DNA from: Macrothele yani | Lineage: Eukaryota; Arthropoda; Arachnida; Araneae; Macrothelidae | NCBI GenBank assembly: GCA_039090855.1 | Contig: CM077005.1 | Location: 78,240,607-78,304,606, forward strand | Direction of reading: 5' to 3' | Length of the DNA stretch: 64,000 nucleotides | Part shown: positions 44,653-55,169 of the stretch, one piece after another | Layout of the letters: each line of letters starts with the position of its first letter | Position numbering within the stretch: the first letter of the stretch is position 1 | Made by a program: the position numbers and the translations under genes | The notes under the pieces: generated by a model | What the model saw: the letters and a program-made list of their open reading frames with translations, nothing else | What the model was told of the DNA's origin: nothing | Database searches by the model: none

Positions 44653-45334
44653 TATACGTCACAAGCGTCTCGTTGAAATCCGTACGAAATAGCCAATGCG
44701 AAGACTCTGGACTTTGCATGCAGCAAAGAAAGCAACGCTGATCACATGACTGAACCTGAGTCGCTCTATGTGCTTAAGAAGCCAAACAGAGAATGTGCTG
44801 CAGTGTGTGTCTGTGAAAAACCCAAAAAGCAATCTCTGTGCGTTTAATTATGTAATCTCCAACCTCAAGCAAATTCGTTCTGTGTGACTTCATCATTGCA
44901 CTTTATCGTGGAATGTTTTGCATTCAATTAAAATACTTGACTACTCGGAAACATCTGGGAACTTCCCGTTGTTAGAAGGTTCATTTACTTCCTGCCATTT
45001 CCGTTCCCGCGTTAGGCAGATTCCGTTTTAATTACATAGCATGTAATTTTCTTCCCTTCATTTCGGGACAAAATATATTTTCGTCATGGGCAGGTTTCCG
45101 TTTTATGCAGGTTCTATCTCAAACAGGTTTTACTGTATTATAATTATTAAGTATTTACGTAACAATTTCTACGAGCATCAAATATTAGAGGATTTCATCT
45201 CCTACTCTTTTTAATGAAATCCAGAGTAACTGCTGTGATGTATATAATCTGTGCTATCTGTTCTAACTTTCCGTTTTTGTTTGCTCTCTTTTATGTAAAT
45301 TTTGTTTGTCTCTCGATTGCTTTCGAAACTTAAC
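44653..45334. other. unassigned stretch
   Basis: Nothing is recognised except ACTTAACGTCATA at about 45328, which repeats the inner end of the preceding inverted repeat. No gene. Confidence 0.3.
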
Positions 45335-46952
45335 GTCATACCCAGGGTTGGCAAGGTAATTTACTCGTTACGTATTTTACGTAAATTACGCGTAGTATAC
45401 AAGTAATTTACCTGGCGTGGAAAACCAGTTTTTTACGTAGACGTAAAAAATTAATTTTCCTTCATGTGTAAATAATATAATATAAAAACCACTTTAATTA
45501 TATTACATTTGAAACTTAAATTTTCTTTTATGTAATCATTATTTCTTAAGATTGTCCATATAGCTCAGCCACCTATTAACAGAAGTTTTTAAGAAATTAT
45601 ATTTGTTCTTTCTTGTATATTGAAAAAAATGGAGAAAACAATCTACCTCTTGCATTAGCATCGATAAAAATCCCAATGTACATGGACGAATAGAATTCAT
45701 GATTTTATTAACAGCTTGAAATTCGTCGAGTGTATTTTCATATTTATGTAATCGTAGAAAATAAACAATTTAATGTTCAGTTTGTTCACCAAAGATAATA
45801 TTTTGACATGAATGTTCATGGCATGTTTGACATGTTATCCATGTGTACACTTTAAAATCAAATTTTTACCCTTTTAAAATTTTGACCGTTTTTCATATTT
45901 ATTGTGCTATACTTATACTCTTAAAGGAAAAAACAAACTGCAGATTCGACAAAACATTAAAACACTTGTTAGCCCGTCTTTTGTAAAAAAAATCGTGCTT
46001 ATGTTATTGGTTTGTCCGTCCGTCTGTACCCACGATATCACTGCAACTATTAGTCCGATTTGAAAAAATTTTTGCATTGGGAAGCTCGAAATATGCGAAT
46101 GTTGATCCTTTATTTCGTTTTTTTTACGGTGTACAATTTCGCCGCCAGAGGGCGTAAATGCAGATAATGTCGAATTCAAAAATACGTTTTATTCCACATA
46201 TTTGCTTCTAAACATCCGATTGAAAAAAATCTTTTATCTTTCGATTCCATTTATGTCGAAAAGTATTTTAGATATAGTTACTTTTTCAAATTACGCATAG
46301 ATTTTCCGCTAGGGGGCGTAAAAGTAAATTACCTTTTCCCCGATAACTCTTCTTCTAAAACTCCGATTTGAAAAACGTTTTCTTTAGCGGATACATCTCC
46401 TGATGGAAAATCTTTTGCATATAATTTCAATTTTTGGGGGAAGAATACTTTGGCCACCGGGGGGTAAGTGTTAATTTTTGCTTCTGACGTATTTGCCATA
46501 AAATCTGAGCTTCTAAATTATCGATTGAAATAATTATTTTGTGGACTGATGCCACTCACATCGATAAACCTTTTCGGAATATTTTCTTCTTAAAATAATG
46601 CCTGGTTTTTACGCCAGTGGGCGTAGATGTATATCTTATTTTTGTCAATATCTCTACTTCTAGGAGTCCGATTTCAAAAATTCCTTCTTTGTTGGATAGT
46701 GTTTCTAGTGTGACATGTGTTTCATATGATTTCAAAATTTTCAAGTAATTCATAGACTTTCCGCTAGGGGGAGTAAATGCAAATTGTGTTTACCCCTATA
46801 TCTCTGCTTCTAAATCTCCGATTTGAAAAATTCATTTTGCGCAATGTACATGAATAAAAATGAAAGGGAAATCGTTTGCACATAATTCCTATTTTTAAAA
46901 AACATGGTTTGGCCACCAGGTGGCGTAAGTCTTTATTTCGGCTTCTGATGTA

Positions 46953-48379
46953 CACTGCCGGAAATTGAAAAAAGAACACCAAGAAGGAATTGCCGGACGA
47001 TCATGAAATTTACATATGTTAAGGGGGTCAAGTTCACGTAGGTGTGATGTTAATTTCGGGACCAACCGGTTAGCGCTTACTCCACAGAACGGCATAATAT
47101 GCAAATTATCGTCGGTGGTATTTAAGGAGTACGGCAAAGTGAATGTAATCAGTCGTCGGCGTACGGACACGTGCGAAGACCCTGAAGAAGCTGCAATGCC
47201 TGGACATGGAAGATGTGTACGATTTCAGCAGCTATCGGACTTTGAGCGAGGTCATCTAGACGGACTCCGCGAGGCCGGGTGGTCGTATCGTCGTATTGCG
47301 GAGCGAATTGGACGGGAAGTATCGGTGGTGGTACGATGGTGGCGTTGATGGTCCGAGGAACATTCCCACACGATAAGACGTGGAACCGGGAGTCACAGAC
47401 GGACTGATGAGCGGACCGATCGACGCATAAGAAGAGTGGCGTTGTTAGGCAGAACATCTACTGCGACCCAAATCCGAGCTGCCGTTGCACCTGAGGAGAC
47501 TGTGCGAACAATCCGCAACTGTCTACTGTATGCAGGACTACGCGCACGTGTGTCTCTGGCATGTGTACCTCTGACACCAGCCCACCGTCAGGAACGGCTG
47601 CAGTGGTGTCGCCAACGTCTGCACTGGAGAACGCAATGGCGATCTGTCGTGTTCAGCGATGAAAGCAGATTCTGCTTGGGAGCCTCCGATGGCCGTATGC
47701 GTGTTCGCAGACGCACAGGAGAGCGTCTCCACCCTTCTTGCATCCGCCAGCGACACACAGGGCCTACACCTGGTCTCCTGGTGTGGGGAGCGATCAGCTA
47801 TCACTCCTGGACACAACTAGTGTTTGTACCGGGTACTTTAAACAGCACCTCCGACATCAACAACATCATTCAGCCCGTTGTTGTGCCATTTGTAAGGTCG
47901 GTACATCGTGGTGTTTTCCAGCAAGATAACGCACGCCCACACACGGCACCTGCAACGCAACATGCACTTCAGGGTGTGAGACAACTTCTGTTGCCTGCAC
48001 GTTCACCGGATTTGTCCCCCATTGAGCACGTGTGGGATTTTATGGGACAACGACTTATCCGGTCTCCACGGCCAGCCACGACCATACCCGATTTACGCTT
48101 CCAGGTGATGCTTGGAACTCAATACCCCAAATTTACATCCAACATCTGTACGACAGGCTCCATGCCAGAATTGCACAGTGTGACGCAGTTCATGGCGGTT
48201 CAACCTCGTACTAACCATGTTACATGGAAATGCTATTTTTCAGTTTACCAGCAAATACAGCTGTATTTTGGCATAATGTTTTGATCACGCTATCCTCTGT
48301 ATTCCGTTATTATGCTGTACAAATTTCGTTGGTATCAGACGTTTCCTTCTTGGTGTTCTTTTTTCACTTTACGCCAATG
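46953..48379 (+). mobile_element. Tc1-like transposon nested in the X array
   Basis: The ends CACTGCCGGAAATTG and, from the right, CATTGGCGTAAAGTG both continue AAAAAAGAACACCAAGAAGG. TA duplications lie at 46951-46952 and 48380-48381. The neighbouring X unit at about 46480-46520 (CTTCTGACGTATTTGCC) shows the unoccupied target. Confidence 0.92.
47196..48214 (+). pseudogene. Tc1-like transposase with one nonsense and one frameshift
   Basis: ATG 47196 begins MPGHGRCVRFQQLSDFERGH. Helix-turn-helix GWSYRRIAERIGREVSVVVR is followed by an in-frame TGA at 47346-47348, in a position consistent with a CGA-to-TGA change. The same frame then continues through the linker to VVFSDESRFCLG, VFQQDNARPHTA and SPDLSPIEHVWD (the DD34E triad). 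A frameshift near 48100 moves the C-terminus (DAWNSIPQIYIQHLYD ... HGGSTSY) into the next frame, ending at 48214. Closest relative in the window is the transposase at 27137. Confidence 0.9.
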
Positions 48380-49339
48380 TATTTGCAGCAAAATATGAGC
48401 TTCTAAAATCTCGATTGAAAAAAGTCGTATGTTGACCGATACTACTGATGTCGACAAACCTTTTAGGTACATTTTCTTCTTGAAATAATGCATGGTTTCT
48501 ACGCCAGGGGGCGTAGATGTATATCTTATTTTTATCAATATCTCTGCTTCTAGGAGTCCGATTTGAAAAATTCCTTCTTTGTTGGATAGTGTTTCTAGTG
48601 TGACATGTGGTTCATATAATTTCGAAATTGCCAAGTAATTCATAGACTTTTCGCTAGGGGGCGTAAATGTAAATTGCGTTTCCCCCTATATCTCTGCTTC
48701 TAAATCTCCGATTTGAAAAATTCTTTCTGCACCGCATGCAGCTCCTGATGCGAAATCGTTTGCACATAATTTCTAATTTTTGTAAAAAATGGTTTGGCCA
48801 CCAGGGGGCGTAAGTCTTAATTTCCGCTTGTGATGTATTTGTATCAAAATCTGGGCTCCTGAAAACTCGACTAATTTTTTTTCTTGGACCGATACCGCTT
48901 ATATGGATAAACCTTTTGAGAATACTTTCTTCCTAAAATAATGCATGGTTTTTCCACCAGGGGACGTAAAGTCACATCTTATTTTTGTCGTTATCTCTGT
49001 TCCTAAGAGTTCGCAAGCTCACGATTCCGTTTACAGCAATATCTGAGGGATTAAAAACCTGATTGAAAATCTTCTTTCTTTCGTCAGATCTATTGTTTTC
49101 CATACCGGTTCCTTTGACTTTGAATAGCTTTGATAAATCTAGTTTGCGTCAGAACGGATTCAAAAGACGTGCTTATTTCACCCGAAAATTCGGTGTCATC
49201 TTTCTTGTTACTTCTAACACTGAAAATATCACTGTCTATTAACACTTTGTCATTATTTTAATTTTCATTAAAGAGAATGATCTTATGCTCTTTAAATGTT
49301 TATAATTGTCACTTTCAGTTCTCACACACCCTAATCACA

Positions 49340-51178
49340 CTAATAATCCTCACTGTTATGATCTTGTAGCTCAAGAGTGTAATATATTTGAACCAATTTC
49401 TTCGAAAGTTTGAAGCTGAGCCGGTTTCTTGTAGTATTATGGACAAAAGACCAATTAGAGAAAAGTCTTTCAAGTTGGGCTGAAGATGCTGGGATGTTAA
49501 TTAACTTCAAAGCAACTGCTGACAACTCCTTATGGCGAAGTACCAGAATGTTTGTGGTGATCTAATATCCTTCTTCATAAGCGCTCCAAACTTACTAGAT
49601 TTTTCTCGATAGTGCTGAAAACCGGTTATCCCCGAGAGCTCGACGTTCTCTAAAATGAACTCCTGTACTTGTTCATGATGTTTCTCATTCATTTTCTGCC
49701 CCTGGTACACAGGATGGAGAACATTGGCTGCAAGGCTATATCCGTTTAGCGATTGGTTTCTCTTTTATTCTACGTGTGGCATGAGGTCCTTATGGTCCTC
49801 AGGTAGACGTAAGTCCATCAACAGTTCAACTGCATCTGCAGCAGTTGCTTCTTTTCTCTGGCATATATTTATTATCTGACTTACTGGATTAAGCACTGCG
49901 ATTGTATCGGCAACTTCTTTGAGAAAGGCACTATCATGGAGGAGGGACTTAATTTGAGAAGACAGTTTCACAGCTTCATCAGTGGCAGCAACTTTCTTCA
50001 TTACATTTAGATTGTTAGTCAAGGACAAACAGGCGTCCCTCTGAGAACACCAGCGAGTGTCTGCAGCGAGGCATACTTTAGAGTCACCATTTTCTGTCAG
50101 TTCATGTTCTCGAACAGGGTGCTCGAAAGACCTCAACACCATGTTCACCCGAGATACAATGTTTTTCGAGAGAAAATCCTTAGCTAGAAGATTTTCAGTA
50201 TGGGCATTGCAGGCAGAATGCCACAGGTGATGATTTTTACCCATTTTAACCATGTTACTGGCGTTGTCGAAAATTGTACAATAAATATTCACATTGTATC
50301 GTTCTTTAGCTAGCTTTTTTGATTCACTGACCACATCACAAAGTGCTTCATCTATTTCTGACAAACCAGACATGTTGAAAGCATCAAGAAAAACACTTTC
50401 AGCTTTGACACTACTTCCACATGGATTGTGAAGAAGTGTAACAACACTTTTCGTGCTGTTCGATTAATTTTTCCAACAGTCTATGAGCAAAACGGAGTCT
50501 GTGTCTGCAGCGCTGATGGTGATTTTAGTAACTTCATCATACACTTCGCCCATAAGTTTAATAGAAAGGGCTTTTTTTGTTTATGGTTTATAGGCAGGCT
50601 GCATTTTTGACAGAACTGTTTACAATGCACCGATTCTACTACACTAAATGGGATTTTGCAACCATAGAAAACATTGGCAATTAGAAAGTTCTATTTCCTG
50701 CTTTGTGGAGGCATTCATCCTGTCCAAAACATCTGTAATCTGTCATTTAACCGTAGAAGGTTTAGAACTTACATTGATGGGTGATTCAAGGTTGAAACTG
50801 TTTTCCTCTTCATGAGGTGAGGAGGGGTACACTCGTCACCAAGAACACGGTTGAGCAGGAAATGGGGCTGGGGCTTGCAAATGGAACTAGAGGATCGTCA
50901 ATGTCTATAGGCATTTCCGAGTCCAATCGATGCAGGGTAGAACTGGAACTCACAGGTGGTGGTGGTGGTGGTGGTGGTGGTGGCGGCGGCAGGGGTTCAG
51001 GAGCTTTGGCAGAATTTCGGGTACGTACCTTCCTGTGGGCTTTGTAACGCTCCCTTGCTGTATTCTTGACAGTTAATCCACATTCATAACACTTGGCACA
51101 ATTCTTGTGTTCCACTTTAATTGGAATAAATCCGAGTTCCTCGTACACATTATGAAGAGGTCGACCACCGCGATTCAT
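49340..51178 (-). pseudogene. hAT transposase pseudogene with BED finger and polyproline
   Basis: Starts at ATG 51178 (MNRGGRPLHNVYEELGF). BED-like finger CAKCYECGLTVKNTARERYK, then a proline run encoded by a GGT/GGC microsatellite (about 50955-50992). The longest frame (about 50460-49765) carries FLDAFNMSGLSEIDEALCDV, the IFDNASNMVKMG motif, WHSACNAHTENLLAKDF and ADTRWCSQRDACLSL. The C-terminal dimerisation domain reads IPASSAQLERLFSNWSFVHN and RNRLSFKLSKKLVQIYY to 49340. Frame changes near 50800, 49760 and 49515 break it. It belongs to the hAT group with SSAxxERxFS-type C-termini, unlike hATs 1 and 2. Confidence 0.82.
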
Positions 51179-51397
51179 AGTGGGAAGAGTCTTCAATTAC
51201 AGAATGTTGAGCCTCCCTCAACGATTAGTGAGGATGGAAAAAACGGTGTTTAATAAGAACGCTCTCAGCTTTGAACTGAAGACAACACTAAAACTTCCCG
51301 CATTTAAATAACAGAGAACATGTGTAGTTCACAAATTTGTTATAGTTTTACCGCCGAGTCGAGGAGAAGTTGCAGACGCTTTGTCGCCGACCGGCGC

Positions 51398-51523
51398 CGT
51401 TGAACTTCTGCGTCTGCCCAGCAGTGAATCATTGTGGAGACAGGAGCCGCCATCCGGCACCGTTGAACTTCTGCGTCTGCCCAGCAGTGAATCACTGTGG
51501 AGACAGGAGCCTCCAGCCGGCGC
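51398..51523. repeat. 63-bp tandem duplication
   Basis: CGTTGAACTTCTGCGTCTGC starts at 51398 and again at 51461. The period of 63 keeps a frame open on both strands, producing the open frames seen here (for example LLRLPSSESLWRQEPP twice). Lies in the hAT 3 5' flank. Confidence 0.88.
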
Positions 51524-51949
51524 ATGGATATCAAAGGCAAGCTGCGAGGTAGCGTTTTATTTTGATTGTTCCTGTCGTCTCGTTTCACTTTACACCGTGG
51601 CGTGGCTTCTGACTTCTTTTGCCGAACATAATATTTTAAAGTGTGCCGCACACATTATCACAAAGAAAGGGATTTTCACGTGTGAATACGAAGGCTAGAG
51701 AAAAAAAACTATATGTGGTATCTTCGTGGTATGTCACGTGGGCGTGGCAGTTTGCTCTGTTCCAGTAAGGTCATATAAAAATACCGAAAAATTTGTTTGT
51801 TTTTTAAATGATCTTCGTTTTTTGTTTATTTGTACATAGCAAGTTAATTAACAGCACAAAGCCATGTTTTTTTTAAAAAATTACGTATTTTACGCGTCAC
51901 GTAGAAAACCTTTTTTTTACACGTAATTGCACACCCCTGGACTCATACC

Positions 51950-53597
51950 TGAACTCCCCAGACATTTCTCTCTATGTGCAAGCACTGGAAGCGGGGCAAG
52001 ACAATTAAAAAACACGAATCACTGTATATGAGGTGGTGATAAGTGATAATGGTGAGACTGTTATCAACTTCAAGCTCTCACTTGCTAGTCTCCGACGAGA
52101 ATTTCTTAGCTGTTAGTTCATACTTCGGCCTGTTGTATTTATTGCACTAATTCGGTGAAGTCTTCATCTAAGTGTTAATTCTTGAGTTGTGGACGTCACC
52201 GTCTTATTTATCATGCTCTTCGAATTCTTATACCAAAGTGTTTAAGTGAGAAATTAGGCTTAAGCATTTAAGTGTTCAATAAGTTCATTAAAACACCGCA
52301 CTGTGGCCCCAGGGAAATAAAAAAAAACACTACGTGACAAGCAAATATTTATGTGCCAACTCGGAATCGAACCCAGCAATCTGCGTGGGATATCTCAACC
52401 ACTGGATCTGAGACAAGCTTCACTTTCCCCTTCTAAAATTTCCCTCCCCAAACTGATTTAAGTAGCTGAGGGTTTAATTTTCTGACTGCATGAACCATAT
52501 AAAGAAGGCCACAGTTTTAATGTAGTGAGAATTAACAGCGTGGAAAATTGATTTGTAGCCACTTATTCAATTAGAAACAAAATGAAGGACTTTTGAGGGT
52601 TAGGGAAAAATGAAGGATAAGGAACAAAATGAAGGACTGACTTTGGAAAACTCGTGAAGACGGCTTCTCTTGAGAGCAACATCTGTGATATTTAATACCG
52701 ATAAAAAGTGCAAAAACTGGCTACAATCAGGGACTGCTGGGTTGTTAAAAAACGCACTATTGTCTTCGCGTTGCATAAAGAAGCTATGAAATTGATTTTG
52801 GGTGAACTGCTTCAGATGTGAAAATAATATTGTACGGCTAGAGGAACTGTAGTTAAAATATAGTTAAAAGATGTGTAATTGAAAATAATCATGTTGCTTG
52901 AAAAAGAAACCTTAGTTTTGTTGAGACACATTCCAAGTTAAATAGTAGAAAATAGTCAGATCTACAATAGACTGGAACGTATTTCCTAAAAGAGCAAAAA
53001 TTTCAATGCCTTGGGTGAGAAGACGTTTTTTTTTTCATTTTTGGCGATCATGGCAAGTGATTAGCATTTGCAAGGGCTAAATGCGAAGAGATCCTCTTCA
53101 CTCTAAAGACTTTATTGTCTCGTTTCAAGAACGGTTCCCAGTTACGATAAATGACAAACATCAAAAAGTCAATGCCTACAATCAAAGCGAAAACTTCCTG
53201 TAGCTACCTAATAATTTTATATTTCGTGAGATCCATGTGGACAAAGGTGTTTTAAAAAGCACGGTTGCTCAAATAGTTCTCACAAAACATTAGCGACTGC
53301 GTTTTAATGTTTTCACGAAACATCAGCATTGAATTAGTAATTAAAGCTGTTTCATTGTTTCAAATGTACAACCGCTGATGGTTATCAAGAAACATCACCA
53401 ATTGTATCTCAATGTTTTGCAGTCCCGTCACCCGCAAAACTACGCTTTGGGATATTTGTAATAGACAGGTCATTGATATACTAAGTAATCCATAATCCAA
53501 AACTCGTGTTACCCATAACTTAAATGTATGTAAACGAACTACAGTGCGTGGGTTTTTTTTTGTCGATTCATAGCACATCTGAAAACCCGGTAAAGTC
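51950..53597. other. unassigned; one tRNA-like SINE remnant inside
   Basis: Apart from the remnant at 52340-52430, nothing is recognised. GAATGAAGGA-type words repeat near 52585-52640. No gene is supported. Confidence 0.3.
52340..52430 (-). mobile_element. tRNA-like SINE remnant (unnamed family)
   Basis: Minus strand: GATCCAGTGGTTGAGATATC (A-box-like), then GCTGGGTTCGATTCCGAG (good B box). No matching body was found elsewhere in the window, so the family and its borders are uncertain. Confidence 0.45.
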
Positions 53598-53815
53598 TCG
53601 GGGGGGGGGCAAATAGTCTGAGGCGCTGATCGTTAGTCCAAGATGAGCTCTGAGTTCGAGTGCAGGATGAGGCAGGAGTGGTGTGTTTGTCGATGATACT
53701 GATTCTCTCCTTTCCCTGGAGCCAGTGGCCCCAAATTAGGTGCGGCAACTCCTTATAATCCTTCGAGTTGCTCACGGTGGTCGTTAAACTCCAAATTAAA
53801 GAAACAAAAATGAAT
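53598..53815 (+). mobile_element. SINE family B, diverged copy B4
   Basis: Head TAGTCTGAGGCGCTGATCG and GAGTTCGAGTGCAGGATG (weakened B box). Body CTCCTTTCCCTGGAGCCAGT and GCTCACGGTGGTCGTTAAAC, tail CTCCAAATTAAAGAAAC. Older than copies B1 and B2. A G-run precedes it. Confidence 0.75.
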
Positions 53816-54764
53816 CCAGTAGACGTGCTACCTCAACACGAATACGTTGCCGTCTATAATTGGCAGCTGCAGTTTGATTGGTGGACAATCCAAGAGCAGC
53901 GCATGATCATTATTGAATATTATTTTGAAACGCTTTTTACGCAGAGGTGCAAAATGTTTCAGCAAAGATATACTGATATTCTCGTTTTAAACAACATGGG
54001 TATTTAATGGGTAGATCACCGTTTTCGTGAGACAAAAAACGGAGTGAAAGGCCTTTCTAACTCAAAGGAGTAGTCAATAAAACAAATAGTAAAAACTATT
54101 TGTTTTCAAGTAAAAACTGTGTTGAGTAGATTTGTGCGCAATAAATGTCATTTGTTATATAAAATCTGTATAATTAATGTAATGTGTCATTTAGTAACGA
54201 GAAGTTTGAATCACTGCATGCAAGAAAGACAATAAGTGACACAATCAATCAATTCCTAAAGCTTGAGTGTGCTAGAAAAAAATGCATCGAAACACATACT
54301 TCCAATGCCAATACGTACGCTTGAGTCATAATCTTTTAACGTGAATTTCTAAGCCAAAAAAGCTGTCGCAAAAGTTACTTATCTTTACGGTATATCGTGA
54401 ATTTTCATCCCGCGAGTAGCTACTCAAAGTTTATCATGGATCATAATAAGGCCACAATTATCGGTTGTGAGGTACATACTCGTTTACAAGCTTTTTCCTG
54501 TCAATAGGGGAAAAATGAAACACACGTAACGGTTCTTCCTTCGTACTATAGGTAAAAAAATATGTTTGGGGAAACGACAGAAAAAAATCTCTTAGGGTAC
54601 CCTAATGCAAGGAAGCTAACACGTACTAACTTTTAAATCTATATTATTCAGAATCCGAAATTTTTCCAGTTTCGAAATACACTGCCTTTCCTGAGAATTT
54701 CCTATTAAGGGTACTCGTCCTCTGTTCATGTTTGTTGTGTATATCTCTGAGTTATGAAGGGCTT
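53816..54764. other. unassigned stretch
   Basis: No gene, RNA or repeat is recognised before the HINE at 54765. Confidence 0.3.
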
Positions 54765-55169
54765 TTTTACGCTTTCCAACCGTAGGTTGAAGAAGCGTAT
54801 ATGCTCCAGCTTTGTCCGTCCGACCGCACGATAACTCACGTGAAAATGGTTCGATTTCGACGAAATTTTAGTATGTGGTAGGGGACTACCTGGGGACGAT
54901 TCCCATTGAAAATTGGTGAAATAGGGTCAAAGGTCAGAACATAGGGGCTGTATCCATTCCATTGCCTTTATACATCATAACGCGTACAAATGGTTCAATT
55001 TCGATGATATTCTAGTATGTATTAGGGAACTACCTGGGGACGAATCCTGTTGACAATGGGTGAAATAGGGTCAAAGGTCAGAACATAGGGGCTGGATCCA
55101 TTCCATTGCCTTTATACATCATAACGCGTACAAATAGTTCGATTTCGATGACATTCTAGTATGTGGTAG

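Larger units (their letters stand above)
45920..49230 (-). repeat. repeat family X, copy X3: phased CTCF-like array
   Basis: An inverted copy of X: tail (GGTTTGTCCGTCCGTCTG) near 46010, then ten units, then the leader near 49180. Each unit carries a G-rich block of form CC(A/G)C(C/T)AGGGGGCGT, at 46142, 46306, 46454, 46611, 46761, 46913, 48501, 48651, 48798 and 48954. Spacings are 147-164 bp, and the gap across the Tc1 becomes 159 bp once the 1427-bp element and its TA are subtracted. All blocks point the same way. They resemble the CTCF core motif as I remember it. Confidence 0.72.
45343..51939 (-). mobile_element. hAT transposon 3 with nested X array and Tc1
   Basis: Left end CAGGGTTGGCAAGGTAATTT, right end read inward CAGGGGTGTGCAATTACGTG. 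Both have subterminal TTACGTATTTTACG. Possible target duplication GTCATACC (45335-45342) against CTCATACC (51942-51949), two bases off the strict border, so only tentative. The transposase remnant is at 49340-51178. The X array (45920-49230) and Tc1 (46953-48379) explain the 6.6-kb length. Confidence 0.72.

Noticed and set aside
50817..51047. Plus-strand open frame with a glycine run
   Set aside because: Antisense shadow of the hAT 3 transposase proline run, produced by a GGT/GGC microsatellite.
51340..51698. Open frames with a repeated 21-residue motif on both strands
   Set aside because: A 63-bp tandem duplication keeps frames open on either strand. No start context or homology supports a gene.
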